Assembly: GCA_031082145.1 (NCBI GenBank) | Contig: JAVHLP010000005.1 | Coordinates: forward strand, 1 to 34,675 | From: a bacterium | GTDB taxonomy: Bacteria; Bacillota; Sulfobacillia; UBA995 | Length of the DNA stretch: 34,675 nucleotides | Reading direction: 5' to 3' | Shown: positions 1 to 7,643 of the stretch, piece by piece | Layout of the letters: every line of letters starts with the position of its first letter | Position numbering within the stretch: position 1 is the first letter of the stretch | Translations under genes and position numbers: made by a program | The notes under the pieces: generated by a model | The model's database searches: none | What the model saw: only the letters and a program-made list of their open reading frames with translations | Told to the model about the DNA's origin: nothing

Positions 1-6
1 TTCGGG

Positions 7-45
7 AAGGGCCGCTGGCATTCCTCTTGGGTTATCGCCCTTTTT
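7..45 (+). terminator. weak possible terminator of an upstream gene
   Basis: The six bases AAGGGC at 7-12 can pair with GCCCTT at 37-42, and the second arm runs into a T-rich stretch. The loop is long (24 bases) and the stem short, so this could be chance. It would fit the end of a gene lying left of the window, just before the valS promoter. Confidence 0.2.
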
Positions 46-90
46 CAACAGTCCCATATCGCTATCCGGCGCCAGCCGAACGGCGCCGGC

Positions 91-119
91 TTGACACCCC
101 GGCCGGCCGCCCTTATCAT
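91..119 (+). promoter_or_regulatory. sigma-A type promoter of valS
   Basis: TTGACA at 91-96 and TATCAT at 114-119 are separated by 17 bases. The -35 is perfect and the -10 matches 5 of 6. Transcription would start near 126, a little upstream of the T-box leader, so the geometry fits a regulated valS transcript with a leader of nearly 290 bases. Confidence 0.8.
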
Positions 120-149
120 TAGCTCAAACCCATGACCCCAAAGCGGCCA

Positions 150-387
150 TGACGGGGAGGAGTAGGGAAGAACCGGCCCCCAGAGAGGGAAAACCCGACC
201 GGCTGAGAGGTTTCCCGGGTCCCGGTCCTCCCGAAGTCGCTCCCGAGCCGCCGGCACGAACGGCCAAGGGCCCTAGTCCGGACGGGTTCGCCCGTTAGCG
301 CGAGAGCGAGCCGCCGTGCCGCGAGTGACGGCGGGAACTGAGGTGGTACCGCGGAAGTCCCCCTTCCGCCCTTGGGCGGAGGGGATT
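150..387 (+). ncRNA. T-box riboswitch leader (tRNA-Val responsive)
   Basis: This leader senses uncharged tRNA and controls premature termination before valS. Visible landmarks, in order: a GGAGGAGTAGG segment (the AGTA motif of stem I) near 157-167; AGAGAGG near 182-188; a specifier region in which CGAA precedes GTC (236-238), a valine codon, followed by GCTCCCGAG; and the T-box core AGGTGGTACCGCGG at 341-354. The TGGT bulge (344-347) would pair with a tRNA ending in A-CCA, as tRNA-Val does. GGCGGGAA (330-337) can pair with TTCCGCC (364-370) to form the antiterminator, and that same segment is the 5' arm of the terminator, so the two folds exclude each other. The specifier is assigned by position and codon, not by folding software. 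Confidence 0.88.
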
Positions 388-389
388 TT
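359..389 (+). terminator. T-box regulated intrinsic terminator
   Basis: CCCC (360-363) pairs with GGGG (381-384), and CCGCC (366-370) pairs with GGCGG (375-379), with a CTTG loop. ATTTTG follows. This is the terminator alternative to the antiterminator, about 20 bases upstream of the valS start. The U-run is short (four T), as in many high-GC terminators. Confidence 0.75.
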
Positions 390-411
390 GATTCTCCTGG
401 GAGGTGCCGCG

Positions 412-3060
412 TTGTCCGGCAAAGGGAAGGACTTGCCCGAGCTGGGCTCGGTGTATGACCCGTCCCGGGTGGAAGCACGGATCTACGATCTGTGGCTACG
501 GGAGAACAGTTTCCGGGCCGAGGTGGCCGGCGACAAGCCACCCTTCACCATAGTCATCCCGCCGCCCAACGTGACCGGTTCTCTGCACATGGGCCATGCC
601 CTGAACAACACCATCCAGGACGTCCTCATCCGCTGGCGCCGGATGGCCGGCGACGAGGCCCTGTGGTTGCCCGGCAGCGATCACGCCGGCATCGCCACCC
701 AGCACGTGGTGGAGGAGCGCCTGGCTGAAGAGGGCCTGACCCGACACGACCTGGGCCGGGCGGCCTTCCTGGACCGGGTGTGGGCGTGGAAAGAAGAATA
801 CGAAGAGGTCATCCTGGGGCAACTCCGCCGCCTGGGCGCCTCTTGTGACTGGTCGCGGCTCCGTTTCACCATGGACGAGGGCTGTTCGCGGGCGGTCCGG
901 GAAGTGTTCGTGAGCCTCTGGGAAAAGGGCCTGATCTACCGGGGTGACTACATCATCAACTGGTGCCCCGACTGTCACACCGCCCTGTCCGATATTGAGG
1001 TGGAGCACGAGGACACTTCTTCTCATCTCTGGACCGTGCGTTACGATCTGGAGGGAGGGGGCCACGTCAGCGTGGCCACCACCCGCCCGGAGACCATCCT
1101 GGGCGACACCGGTGTGGCGGTGAACCCGGGGGATGAGCGCTACCGGGATCTTGTGGGCCGGATGGCCTTCCACCCGCTGCTCGACCGGGGGCTGCCGATC
1201 GTGCCTGACCCCGTGGTGGACCCGGCTTTCGGTACCGGGGCGGTCAAGGTGACCCCGGCTCACGATCCCACCGACTTCGAGATCGCCGGGAGACACGGCC
1301 TGGCCGCCCCGGTAGTCATCGACGAGGCGGGGAAGATGACCGCCGAGGCCGGCCGCTACCAGGGCCTGGACCGGTTGGTCGCCCGCCGGGCGGTGCTGGA
1401 GGACCTCGAAGAGCAGGGACGCCTGGAAGGGACCGAGGACTACCGGCATGCCGTCGGGCACTGCTACCGCTGCCAGACGACGGTTGAGCCGCTGCTGTCA
1501 CGGCAGTGGTTTGTCCGCATGAAGCCGCTGGCCGCCCCGGCCATGGCGGCGGTGCGGGCCGGCGACCTCCAGTTCGTTCCCGAGCGCTTCGCCAAGGTCT
1601 ACCTGAACTGGCTGGAGGGCATCCGGGACTGGTGCATCTCCCGCCAACTCTGGTGGGGCCACCGCATACCCGCCTGGCACTGCTCCGAATGTGGCGAGAT
1701 CACCGTGCGGCGGGAGGATCCCAGCGCGTGCGCCGCCTGTGGGGGAAGGAGCCTGGAGCAGGACCCGGACGTGCTGGACACCTGGTTCAGCTCGGCCTTG
1801 TGGCCCTTCTCCACCCTGGGCTGGCCGGAGAGTACGCCCGACCTGGACCGCTTCTATCCCACGACGGTGCTGGTGACCGCCTACGACATCATCTTCTTCT
1901 GGGTGGCCCGGATGGTCTTCATGGGGCTGGAGTTCACCGGCCGCCTTCCCTTCCGCCAGGTCCTCATCCACGGCCTGGTGCGGAACGCGGACGGCCGCAA
2001 GATGTCCAAGTCTCTCGGCACCGGCGTGGATCCGCTGGAAGCCGTGGACCGTTACGGGGCGGATGCCCTGCGTCTCAGCCTGCTCATCGGCACGACGCCT
2101 GGCAACGACATGCGCTTTCAGTGGGAACGGGTGGAGGCGGCGCGGAACTTCGCCAACAAGCTATGGAACGCGGCCCGTTTCACATTGCCCAACCTGCGGG
2201 ACTTCGCCCCGGCCGGTCCCGCGGCCCCGGTGGAACTGGCCGATCGCTGGATCCTGGCCCGGCTCCGGCGCGTGGTGGAGGGCACGGACCGGCATCTCTC
2301 CCGGTTCGATCTGGGCGAAGCGGCCCGGCAGCTTCACGCCTTTACCTGGAGCGAACTGTGTGACTGGTACATCGAACTGGCCAAGCCCAGGCTCTACGGG
2401 GAGGCGGGTGAGTCGCGGCGCCAGGCCCAGTTCACCCTGTGGCGCACCCTGGAGACGACCTTGAGGCTGCTGCATCCCTTCATCCCTGCGGTGACCGAGG
2501 AGATCTGGGGGCATCTGCCCCATCTCAGAGGGACTGCCTGCCGGAGCCCTTGGCCTCGCCCGGAGGAATACCCCGCCGACCCGGTGGCGGAGGAGCTAAT
2601 GGGGCCGATCATGGAGGTCACCCGGGCCATCCGCACCATCCGCTCCGAATTCAACGTCCCGCCGTCGGTCCGGGCCAGTGTCCTTCTCCGGCCCCGGCCG
2701 GGGCCCGCCGAGCGGGCAGTCAGGGCCGGCGAGAGCTACATCGCCCACCTGGCAAGCGCCGACCTGCGGATCGTCGCCGAACTGCCGCATCGGCCAGAGG
2801 GAACGGCGGTGGCCGTGGTGGCCGGAGTAGACCTGCAGGTTCCCTTGAAAGACCTCATTGACCTGGAGCGCGAAGCGGATCGCCTGCGGCGAGGACTGGC
2901 GGCCGCACGCCAGGAGGAAGAGCGATCCCGCCGGAAGCTGGAGGATCGGGCCTTCTTGGACCGGGCGCCGGAGGATATTGTGGCCCGGGAGCGGGATCGC
3001 CGGCGCGAGGCGCGGGAGAAGGTGGAGAAGCTCGAGTCTTACTTGGAGGCCTTGCGATGA
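412..3060 (+). CDS. valS: valine--tRNA ligase
   Basis: Charges tRNA-Val with valine in the cytoplasm. The product is 882 residues, normal for the family. The HIGH motif appears as HMGH at residues 59-62 and KMSKS at 530-534. The editing (CP1) domain carries TTRPETILGDTGVAVNP. Several CxxC pairs (CPDC, CYRC, CSEC, CAAC) suggest structural zinc. The C-terminus is a charged coiled-coil arm (LEREADRLRRGL onward), typical of ValRS. I chose the TTG at 412 because GGGAGGT lies six bases upstream and because the frame further upstream, open from 316, crosses the T-box and terminator and so cannot be the natural start. The stop overlaps the next gene (ATGA). Expression is expected to rise when tRNA-Val is uncharged, through the T-box. 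Confidence 0.96.
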   Translation: MSGKGKDLPELGSVYDPSRVEARIYDLWLRENSFRAEVAGDKPPFTIVIPPPNVTGSLHMGHALNNTIQDVLIRWRRMAGDEALWLPGSDHAGIATQHVVEERLAEEGLTRHDLGRAAFLDRVWAWKEEYEEVILGQLRRLGASCDWSRLRFTMDEGCSRAVREVFVSLWEKGLIYRGDYIINWCPDCHTALSDIEVEHEDTSSHLWTVRYDLEGGGHVSVATTRPETILGDTGVAVNPGDERYRDLVGRMAFHPLLDRGLPIVPDPVVDPAFGTGAVKVTPAHDPTDFEIAGRHGLAAPVVIDEAGKMTAEAGRYQGLDRLVARRAVLEDLEEQGRLEGTEDYRHAVGHCYRCQTTVEPLLSRQWFVRMKPLAAPAMAAVRAGDLQFVPERFAKVYLNWLEGIRDWCISRQLWWGHRIPAWHCSECGEITVRREDPSACAACGGRSLEQDPDVLDTWFSSALWPFSTLGWPESTPDLDRFYPTTVLVTAYDIIFFWVARMVFMGLEFTGRLPFRQVLIHGLVRNADGRKMSKSLGTGVDPLEAVDRYGADALRLSLLIGTTPGNDMRFQWERVEAARNFANKLWNAARFTLPNLRDFAPAGPAAPVELADRWILARLRRVVEGTDRHLSRFDLGEAARQLHAFTWSELCDWYIELAKPRLYGEAGESRRQAQFTLWRTLETTLRLLHPFIPAVTEEIWGHLPHLRGTACRSPWPRPEEYPADPVAEELMGPIMEVTRAIRTIRSEFNVPPSVRASVLLRPRPGPAERAVRAGESYIAHLASADLRIVAELPHRPEGTAVAVVAGVDLQVPLKDLIDLEREADRLRRGLAAARQEEERSRRKLEDRAFLDRAPEDIVARERDRRREAREKVEKLESYLEALR

Positions 3061-3815
3061 GCGAGCCGTGGTACGTGGAGCTGTTCAGCTCTGGGCTATA
3101 CCAGGATATCGTCCGGGGACAGACCGCTGCGGCCAATCGCTTGCAGGCGGGGTTCGTGGCCCGGGTCCTGGACCTCCCGCCAGGGGCCGACATTCTCGAC
3201 CTCTGCTGTGGTGACGGGCGCATCGCGGTGGAACTGGCCCGCTTGGGCTACCGGGTTACCGGCTACGACCTGGCGGTTCCCCTGCTGGACGCCGCTCGAA
3301 GCCGGGCGACGGAGGCGGGCGTGGAGCTCGAACTGGTGCATGGGGACATGCGGGACTTGCCGTTCACCAGGACCTTCGCCGGCGCCGTCAACTTCTTCAC
3401 GTCTTTCGGCTACTTTGACGACGGGGAGAACGAAGCAGTCATCCAGGGAGTGGCCCGGGTGCTGGCCCCCGGGGGACGCTTCCTGATCGACGTGATCAAC
3501 CGCGACTACCTGGTAGCCCGGGGCAGTCCGCGGGAGTGGCATGAGAATGACCGAGTTCTCTTCGTGGGCACCCGGGAACTGGATCTGCCGACCTCGCGCA
3601 GCCGTGCCACCTGGACGATCCTGGACAAGCGGGAGGCCTGGGCCCGGCGAGAGTACCGGGTGGACGTCAGGGTCTACTCTGCTCACGAACTGGGCTCCAT
3701 CTTGGTCCGGGCCGGTCTTGAGCCGCTGGCCTGGTACGGAAACTACGAGGGAGCTCCGCTGGCCGTGGACCTGCCTCGGTTGGTGACGGTTGCCGAAAAG
3801 GCTCCTGCGAGGTAG
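3057..3815 (+). CDS. class I SAM-dependent methyltransferase
   Basis: A 252-residue protein with a Rossmann-type methyltransferase core. Motif I is ILDLCCGDGRIAVELARLG (residues about 46-64), followed by an acidic post-I residue in VTGYDLAVPLLDAAR, then GDMRDLPF and a motif IV region (AVNFFTSFGYFD). The SAM site is therefore clear, but the substrate is not. The family is broad (Methyltransf_25/11-like), and the C-terminal half contains beta-rich segments seen in small-molecule methyltransferases. Its ATG overlaps the valS stop by four bases, so it is translationally coupled and probably co-transcribed under the T-box. Co-transcription with valS need not mean related function. Confidence 0.85.
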   Translation: MSEPWYVELFSSGLYQDIVRGQTAAANRLQAGFVARVLDLPPGADILDLCCGDGRIAVELARLGYRVTGYDLAVPLLDAARSRATEAGVELELVHGDMRDLPFTRTFAGAVNFFTSFGYFDDGENEAVIQGVARVLAPGGRFLIDVINRDYLVARGSPREWHENDRVLFVGTRELDLPTSRSRATWTILDKREAWARREYRVDVRVYSAHELGSILVRAGLEPLAWYGNYEGAPLAVDLPRLVTVAEKAPAR

Positions 3816-3895
3816 TGCTCCAGCACGGGTCGGGCCTCCCCCCGGGGAACCTCCCGTAACCGGGCATCGTCTGTACGGGTTGGGGAGGTTGGCCC

Positions 3896-4609
3896 GTGCT
3901 CTCACTCCGAGGCATACACCGGGTATACCGGACGGGTCGGGTGGAAGTCCACGCCCTGCGGGGGATTGACCTGGAGATCGGCGCCGGCGAGTTCGTGACC
4001 ATCATGGGACCTTCCGGCTCGGGCAAGTCCACCTTGCTCAATGTGATCGGCTGCCTCGATCGTCCCTCTCGGGGTGGCTACTCCCTGGCCGGCCGCGAGG
4101 TGGACGGTCTGGGGGATCGTGACCTGGCCTGTCTCCGCAACGAGACCCTTGGGTTCGTGTTCCAGACCTTCAACCTCCTGCCCCGGCTCACCGCCGGTGA
4201 GAACGTTGAACTGCCTCTTGTCTACCGGGGCATTGGGGGCTCTGAGCGGCGAGGCCGGGCCCGGGCCGCCCTGGAGCGGGTGGGCTTGGGCGCCCGGGGT
4301 CATCACCGGCCCACCGAACTCTCCGGTGGCGAACAGCAGCGGGTGGCCATTGCGCGGGCCCTGGTAGGAGAGCCCCGGGTGGTCCTGGCCGACGAACCCA
4401 CGGGTAACCTGGACAGCGGCACCAGTGAGGAGATCATGGGTATCTTCCGGCGGCTGAACGAAGAGGAGGGGCTGACCCTGGTGCAGGTCAGTCACGATCC
4501 CGTGATGGCCCGGCATGGAAAGCGCATAGTTTACCTGCGGGATGGCGTTGTCACCGGCGACGAGCAGATCGCCGCCGCCCTACGGTCACCGCTGGCCACC
4601 GCGGGTTAG
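3896..4609 (+). CDS. ABC transporter ATPase, MacB/LolD type
   Basis: ATP-hydrolysing subunit (237 residues) of an FtsX-type (type VII) ABC system. Walker A is GPSGSGKST, the Q-loop region is [13 protein letters not shown], the signature is [15 protein letters not shown], Walker B is [12 protein letters not shown], and the H-loop lies in [25 protein letters not shown] and DEPTGNLD are typical of the MacB/LolD/YknY branch. Start is GTG at 3896 with GGGGAGGT six bases upstream. It is followed at close spacing by an adaptor and a permease gene, so the three most likely form one exporter or mechanotransmission complex. The 80-base gap from the methyltransferase gene has no clear terminator or promoter. 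Substrate cannot be read from sequence. Confidence 0.93.
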   Translation: MLSLRGIHRVYRTGRVEVHALRGIDLEIGAGEFVTIMGPSGSGKSTLLNVIGCLDRPSRGGYSLAGREVDGLGDRDLACLRNETLGFVFQTFNLLPRLTAGENVELPLVYRGIGGSERRGRARAALERVGLGARGHHRPTELSGGEQQRVAIARALVGEPRVVLADEPTGNLDSGTSEEIMGIFRRLNEEEGLTLVQVSHDPVMARHGKRIVYLRDGVVTGDEQIAAALRSPLATAG

Positions 4610-4643
4610 CCGGTCCCGCAGACCGGCCGAGGAGGGCGATCAG

Positions 4644-6263
4644 GTGCAGGTTGTCGGCGTCCTGAAGCGGTTTCTCATCCCCGTGCTCATAGCCGGCATG
4701 CTCCTCTACGGCGGCCAGTGGGCATTGGGGCAACTACTGCCGCCACCACCGGGGCAGGGGGCCCCGGTCTACGCCACGGCGGAGGTCGTCCGGGGAGTCA
4801 TGCGGGTCGCGGTGGAGGGTGTGGGCAACCTCCAACCCATCTTCCTCAGCAGCCTGGAAGCGCCGGTGGAGGGCTTCGTGGAGACGGTGCTGATCGAGCG
4901 GGGACAGAGGGTGGAGCCGGGCCAGGTGGTCATGACCCTCAAGAGCGACGAGATCGGCTACGAGGTGGCCGATCTCCAGTTCAAGATCGAGCGCATGCGG
5001 CTGGAACTGGCGCAGCTCCTGGGCGTGGCGCCGACCAGGACCACCGAGGTCGATCCCAGCCTGGGGATCGGCATCACCGCCCCCATCGGCGGCAGGGTCT
5101 CCGAGCTCCTGGTCGGCCGGGGTGACGCCGTGGGCCAGGGCAGTGCGGTGGCCCGGATCGTCGACGATTCCCGGGTCGTCATCGTGGCCGAGCTGGTGAC
5201 CTACGAGATTGAACGGGTGGCCGTTGACCAGGAGGTCGAGATACGGTCCCCCCTGTTCGACGGCAGCATGCGGGGCAAGGTCACGCTGGTCGACCGGACT
5301 CCCATACCCAGCGGCACTCATTTCGTCTACCGGGCCCAGGTTGAGGCGGACAACCCGGGCCTCCTGCAACCCGGCATGGAAGTGTTCCTGACCTTCGCGA
5401 CCGCCCAGGGCCGGCTGTCGGTCCCGCGGGAACAGAGGATTGACCGCTACTGGCAGGAGGCCCTGGTCCGGAGCTTGGCCCAGGGAACAGTCGACCATAC
5501 CGCGGTGAAAGAGTGGGCCCGGGTGAAGGCCGGGGACACCCTGTTGACACTGGGGGGTGAGGCAACGACCCAGTTCATCCAGGGGCGGCAACTGGACATC
5601 CGTCAGAAGGAACTGGAACTGGCCAGAAAGCAGGGCGTCCGGGAGCAACTGGTCGTCCGGTCACCTATTGCCGGCGTGGTGGAGTGGGTGCACGTGCGGC
5701 CGGGGACCAAGGTTATGCCGGGCTGGGGCCTGGCCGCCATCTTCGACCAGAGCCGGATGAACCTTCACATCATGGTGGACGAACTGGACGTTGTTCACCT
5801 CCAGGAAGGCCAGATCGCCCGGATCGCCGTGGACGCCCTTCCCGGCCGCAGCTGGGAGGCCAAAGTGCTCCGGGTGGACATGCAGGGACGTAGCCAGGAT
5901 GGTATCGCCCAGTACGGAGTGTCCCTGGAAGTCGGAGAGACTGCCGAGCTTAAGCCGGGCATGACCGCCCATGTAAGTATCCACATCGCCGAGAAGCCGG
6001 ACGCCTTGTTGGTGCCCATTGAGGCCGTGTTCGAGCAGGACCGCCGGGCGATGGTCGAGGTCCTGGGCCCCCGGGGCCCGGAGGCGGTGGCCATCGTCCT
6101 GGGGCTGGTCAACGACCGCTTTGCGGAAGTGCTGGAGGGCTTGGAGGCCGGACAGCACGTGGTAACCGGTAGCTCGCTGGACCGGCTGGACCGGGATGGG
6201 CGGGACGGGGGGGCGCCACCTCAACAGGAGCCCATCCCGGTCTTCCCGAAAACCGGGGGCTAG
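4644..6263 (+). CDS. membrane-fusion (HlyD/YknX-type) adaptor with two tandem units
   Basis: A 539-residue extracytoplasmic adaptor anchored by one N-terminal membrane segment (about residues 10-30, FLIPVLIAGMLLYGG). Two separate barrel-sandwich/beta-barrel units can be traced. Unit 1 runs from about residue 41 (PVYATAEVVRGVM), with half-motifs around EAPVEGFVETVLIERGQ and APIGGRVSELLVGRGD (residue 146 on), and ends near LSVPREQ. Unit 2 begins after a short linker, with a helical segment (QLDIRQKELELARKQ) and SPIAGVVEWVHVRPGTKV at residue 340 on, and ends with LKPGMTAHVSIHI and a YknX-like tail. Usual adaptors have one unit and about 350-420 residues. I use the GTG at 4644 with GGAGGG seven bases upstream. 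The longer frame from 4542 overlaps the ATPase gene and codes an unlikely Arg/Pro-rich start. Confidence 0.88.
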   Translation: MQVVGVLKRFLIPVLIAGMLLYGGQWALGQLLPPPPGQGAPVYATAEVVRGVMRVAVEGVGNLQPIFLSSLEAPVEGFVETVLIERGQRVEPGQVVMTLKSDEIGYEVADLQFKIERMRLELAQLLGVAPTRTTEVDPSLGIGITAPIGGRVSELLVGRGDAVGQGSAVARIVDDSRVVIVAELVTYEIERVAVDQEVEIRSPLFDGSMRGKVTLVDRTPIPSGTHFVYRAQVEADNPGLLQPGMEVFLTFATAQGRLSVPREQRIDRYWQEALVRSLAQGTVDHTAVKEWARVKAGDTLLTLGGEATTQFIQGRQLDIRQKELELARKQGVREQLVVRSPIAGVVEWVHVRPGTKVMPGWGLAAIFDQSRMNLHIMVDELDVVHLQEGQIARIAVDALPGRSWEAKVLRVDMQGRSQDGIAQYGVSLEVGETAELKPGMTAHVSIHIAEKPDALLVPIEAVFEQDRRAMVEVLGPRGPEAVAIVLGLVNDRFAEVLEGLEAGQHVVTGSSLDRLDRDGRDGGAPPQQEPIPVFPKTGG

Positions 6264-6281
6264 TAGGCAGGAGGGGCTGGG

Positions 6282-7583
6282 GTGAAGGGTCTAAGTCGAC
6301 TGGCCGTCAGAGCAGCCTTCGGCCTGCATCAGGCGATGGTGGGTGTCTGGACCAACCGCCTGCGGTCGGTCATCACCGTGCTGGGAGTGACTATCGGCGT
6401 CGCCTCGGTCGTCAGCCTGGTTGCCATTGGCGAGGGGGCCCGGGTGGCTATTGTCCGCCAGTTCGAGAGTCTGGGCACCAACGTCATCAAGATCGAGAGC
6501 CACCACTGGCTGGTCGGGTTGACTCCCGAGGACGCCAGAGACCTGGAGCTCAGGGTGCCCACGGTGAGCGTAGCCATGCCCGTGGTGCGCGCCGACGCCC
6601 GGGTGAAATGGCGCCGCACGACGCAGGAAATCGGTATCCTGGGGGTGACCGAGGCTTTTCCCGTTGTGCGGGACCATCCCATGGCCGGCGGCAGGTTCTT
6701 CTCGCACCTGCATGTGCGCGAGCGCCTGCGGGTGGCCGTCGTCGGAGCGGCCCTGGTTGACAGCTTGTTCGCCGGTCGCAACCCCATAGGCCAGCCGCTG
6801 TACGTGGGGAACCAGCGCTTCACCGTCATCGGAGTGCTGGCCCCGAAGGGCGTGGGCATGGCCGACGATGTTGACCGGAAGCTGATCGTACCGGTGACTG
6901 CGGCCCAGCGTCTCACCTTGTCCTTCCGGGTCAACGAGATCTGGGCCAAGGCGGCGAGCCGGGAAGCGGTGGAGCCGGCCGTAGTCCAGATCAGCCGCAT
7001 CCTCCGCCTCCAGTTCAAGCTGGATGGGTTGGCCCAGCCGGCTGCCGATCCCTGGATGGATGGCTACCGCGGAGGTTACGGGGATCCCTACTACGGTTTC
7101 GGTTCTGAGGTCAAGCTGGCCCTGCCCTCGGGTCAGGGGTCGGCGGTCACCGTGACCAGCCTGAACGAACTGGTGCAGGAGGCCAACGAGGCCAACCGGG
7201 TGATGACCCTCATGCTGGGCGGCATTGCCGGCGTCTCGCTGCTGGTGGGGGGTCTTGGCATCATGAACGTGATGCTCGTCTCGGTGACCGAGCGCACAAC
7301 CGAGATCGGCCTGCGGAAGAGCCTCGGCGCCACCCGGGCCAACCTGCTCTATCAGTTCCTCATGGAAGCGTTTTTGCTGAGTGCGAGTGGGGGTGTGGTG
7401 GGGCTGGGACTGGGTTATGCCGCCACCGGCATCCTCGGGCGGTACGGCATGGACGCGGTGGCGTCACCGGGGGGATCCCTGGCGGCCCTGGGCGCGGCCT
7501 TGGCCGTAGGATTGATCTTCGGGGGTTACCCCGCCTACCTCGCCTCGGGTCTGGCACCGGCGGAGGCCTTGCGCCGGCAGTAG
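6282..7583 (+). CDS. FtsX/MacB-type ABC transporter permease
   Basis: A 433-residue membrane subunit that pairs with the preceding ATPase and adaptor. The first membrane helix lies near residues 28-50 (RSVITVLGVTIGVASVVSLVA), followed by an extracytoplasmic MacB core domain (roughly 55-300) and three C-terminal helices: one about 305-335 including GGLGIMNVMLVSVTERTTEIGLRK, the conserved cytoplasmic-loop motif, then about 360-385 and 395-420. Start is GTG with AGGAGGGG just upstream, 18 bases after the adaptor stop. A Gly/Tyr-rich stretch (MDGYRGGYGDPYYGFG, about residues 257-272) sits in the extracytoplasmic domain and looks like an inserted loop. The transported substrate is unknown. A peptide, antibiotic or lipid are all possible. 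Confidence 0.92.
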   Translation: MKGLSRLAVRAAFGLHQAMVGVWTNRLRSVITVLGVTIGVASVVSLVAIGEGARVAIVRQFESLGTNVIKIESHHWLVGLTPEDARDLELRVPTVSVAMPVVRADARVKWRRTTQEIGILGVTEAFPVVRDHPMAGGRFFSHLHVRERLRVAVVGAALVDSLFAGRNPIGQPLYVGNQRFTVIGVLAPKGVGMADDVDRKLIVPVTAAQRLTLSFRVNEIWAKAASREAVEPAVVQISRILRLQFKLDGLAQPAADPWMDGYRGGYGDPYYGFGSEVKLALPSGQGSAVTVTSLNELVQEANEANRVMTLMLGGIAGVSLLVGGLGIMNVMLVSVTERTTEIGLRKSLGATRANLLYQFLMEAFLLSASGGVVGLGLGYAATGILGRYGMDAVASPGGSLAALGAALAVGLIFGGYPAYLASGLAPAEALRRQ

Positions 7584-7595
7584 GCCGGCAGGACT

Positions 7596-7637
7596 CCCTC
7601 CCCCCCCGGCGAACGTCCTTCGGGCGGGGAAGGAGGG
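7596..7637 (+). promoter_or_regulatory. inverted repeat covering the folC ribosome binding site
   Basis: CCCTCC at 7596-7601 is the exact complement of GGAGGG at 7632-7637, which is the folC Shine-Dalgarno. The next four bases CCCC (7602-7605) can pair with GGGG (7626-7629) across two unpaired A. The hairpin would hide the ribosome binding site. There is no T-run, so it is not a normal terminator. Complementarity can arise by chance in a C-rich gap with an eight-C run. Confidence 0.35.
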
Positions 7638-7643
7638 CCTGCT

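Noticed and set aside
316-411. N-terminal extension of valine--tRNA ligase
   Set aside because: The segment is the T-box core and terminator, and the RBS and TTG at 412 give the family-like start.
496-1461. Long minus-strand open frame opposite valS, and similar antisense frames in other genes
   Set aside because: Such frames are expected opposite GC-rich coding sequence. They lack RBS, family features and sensible composition.
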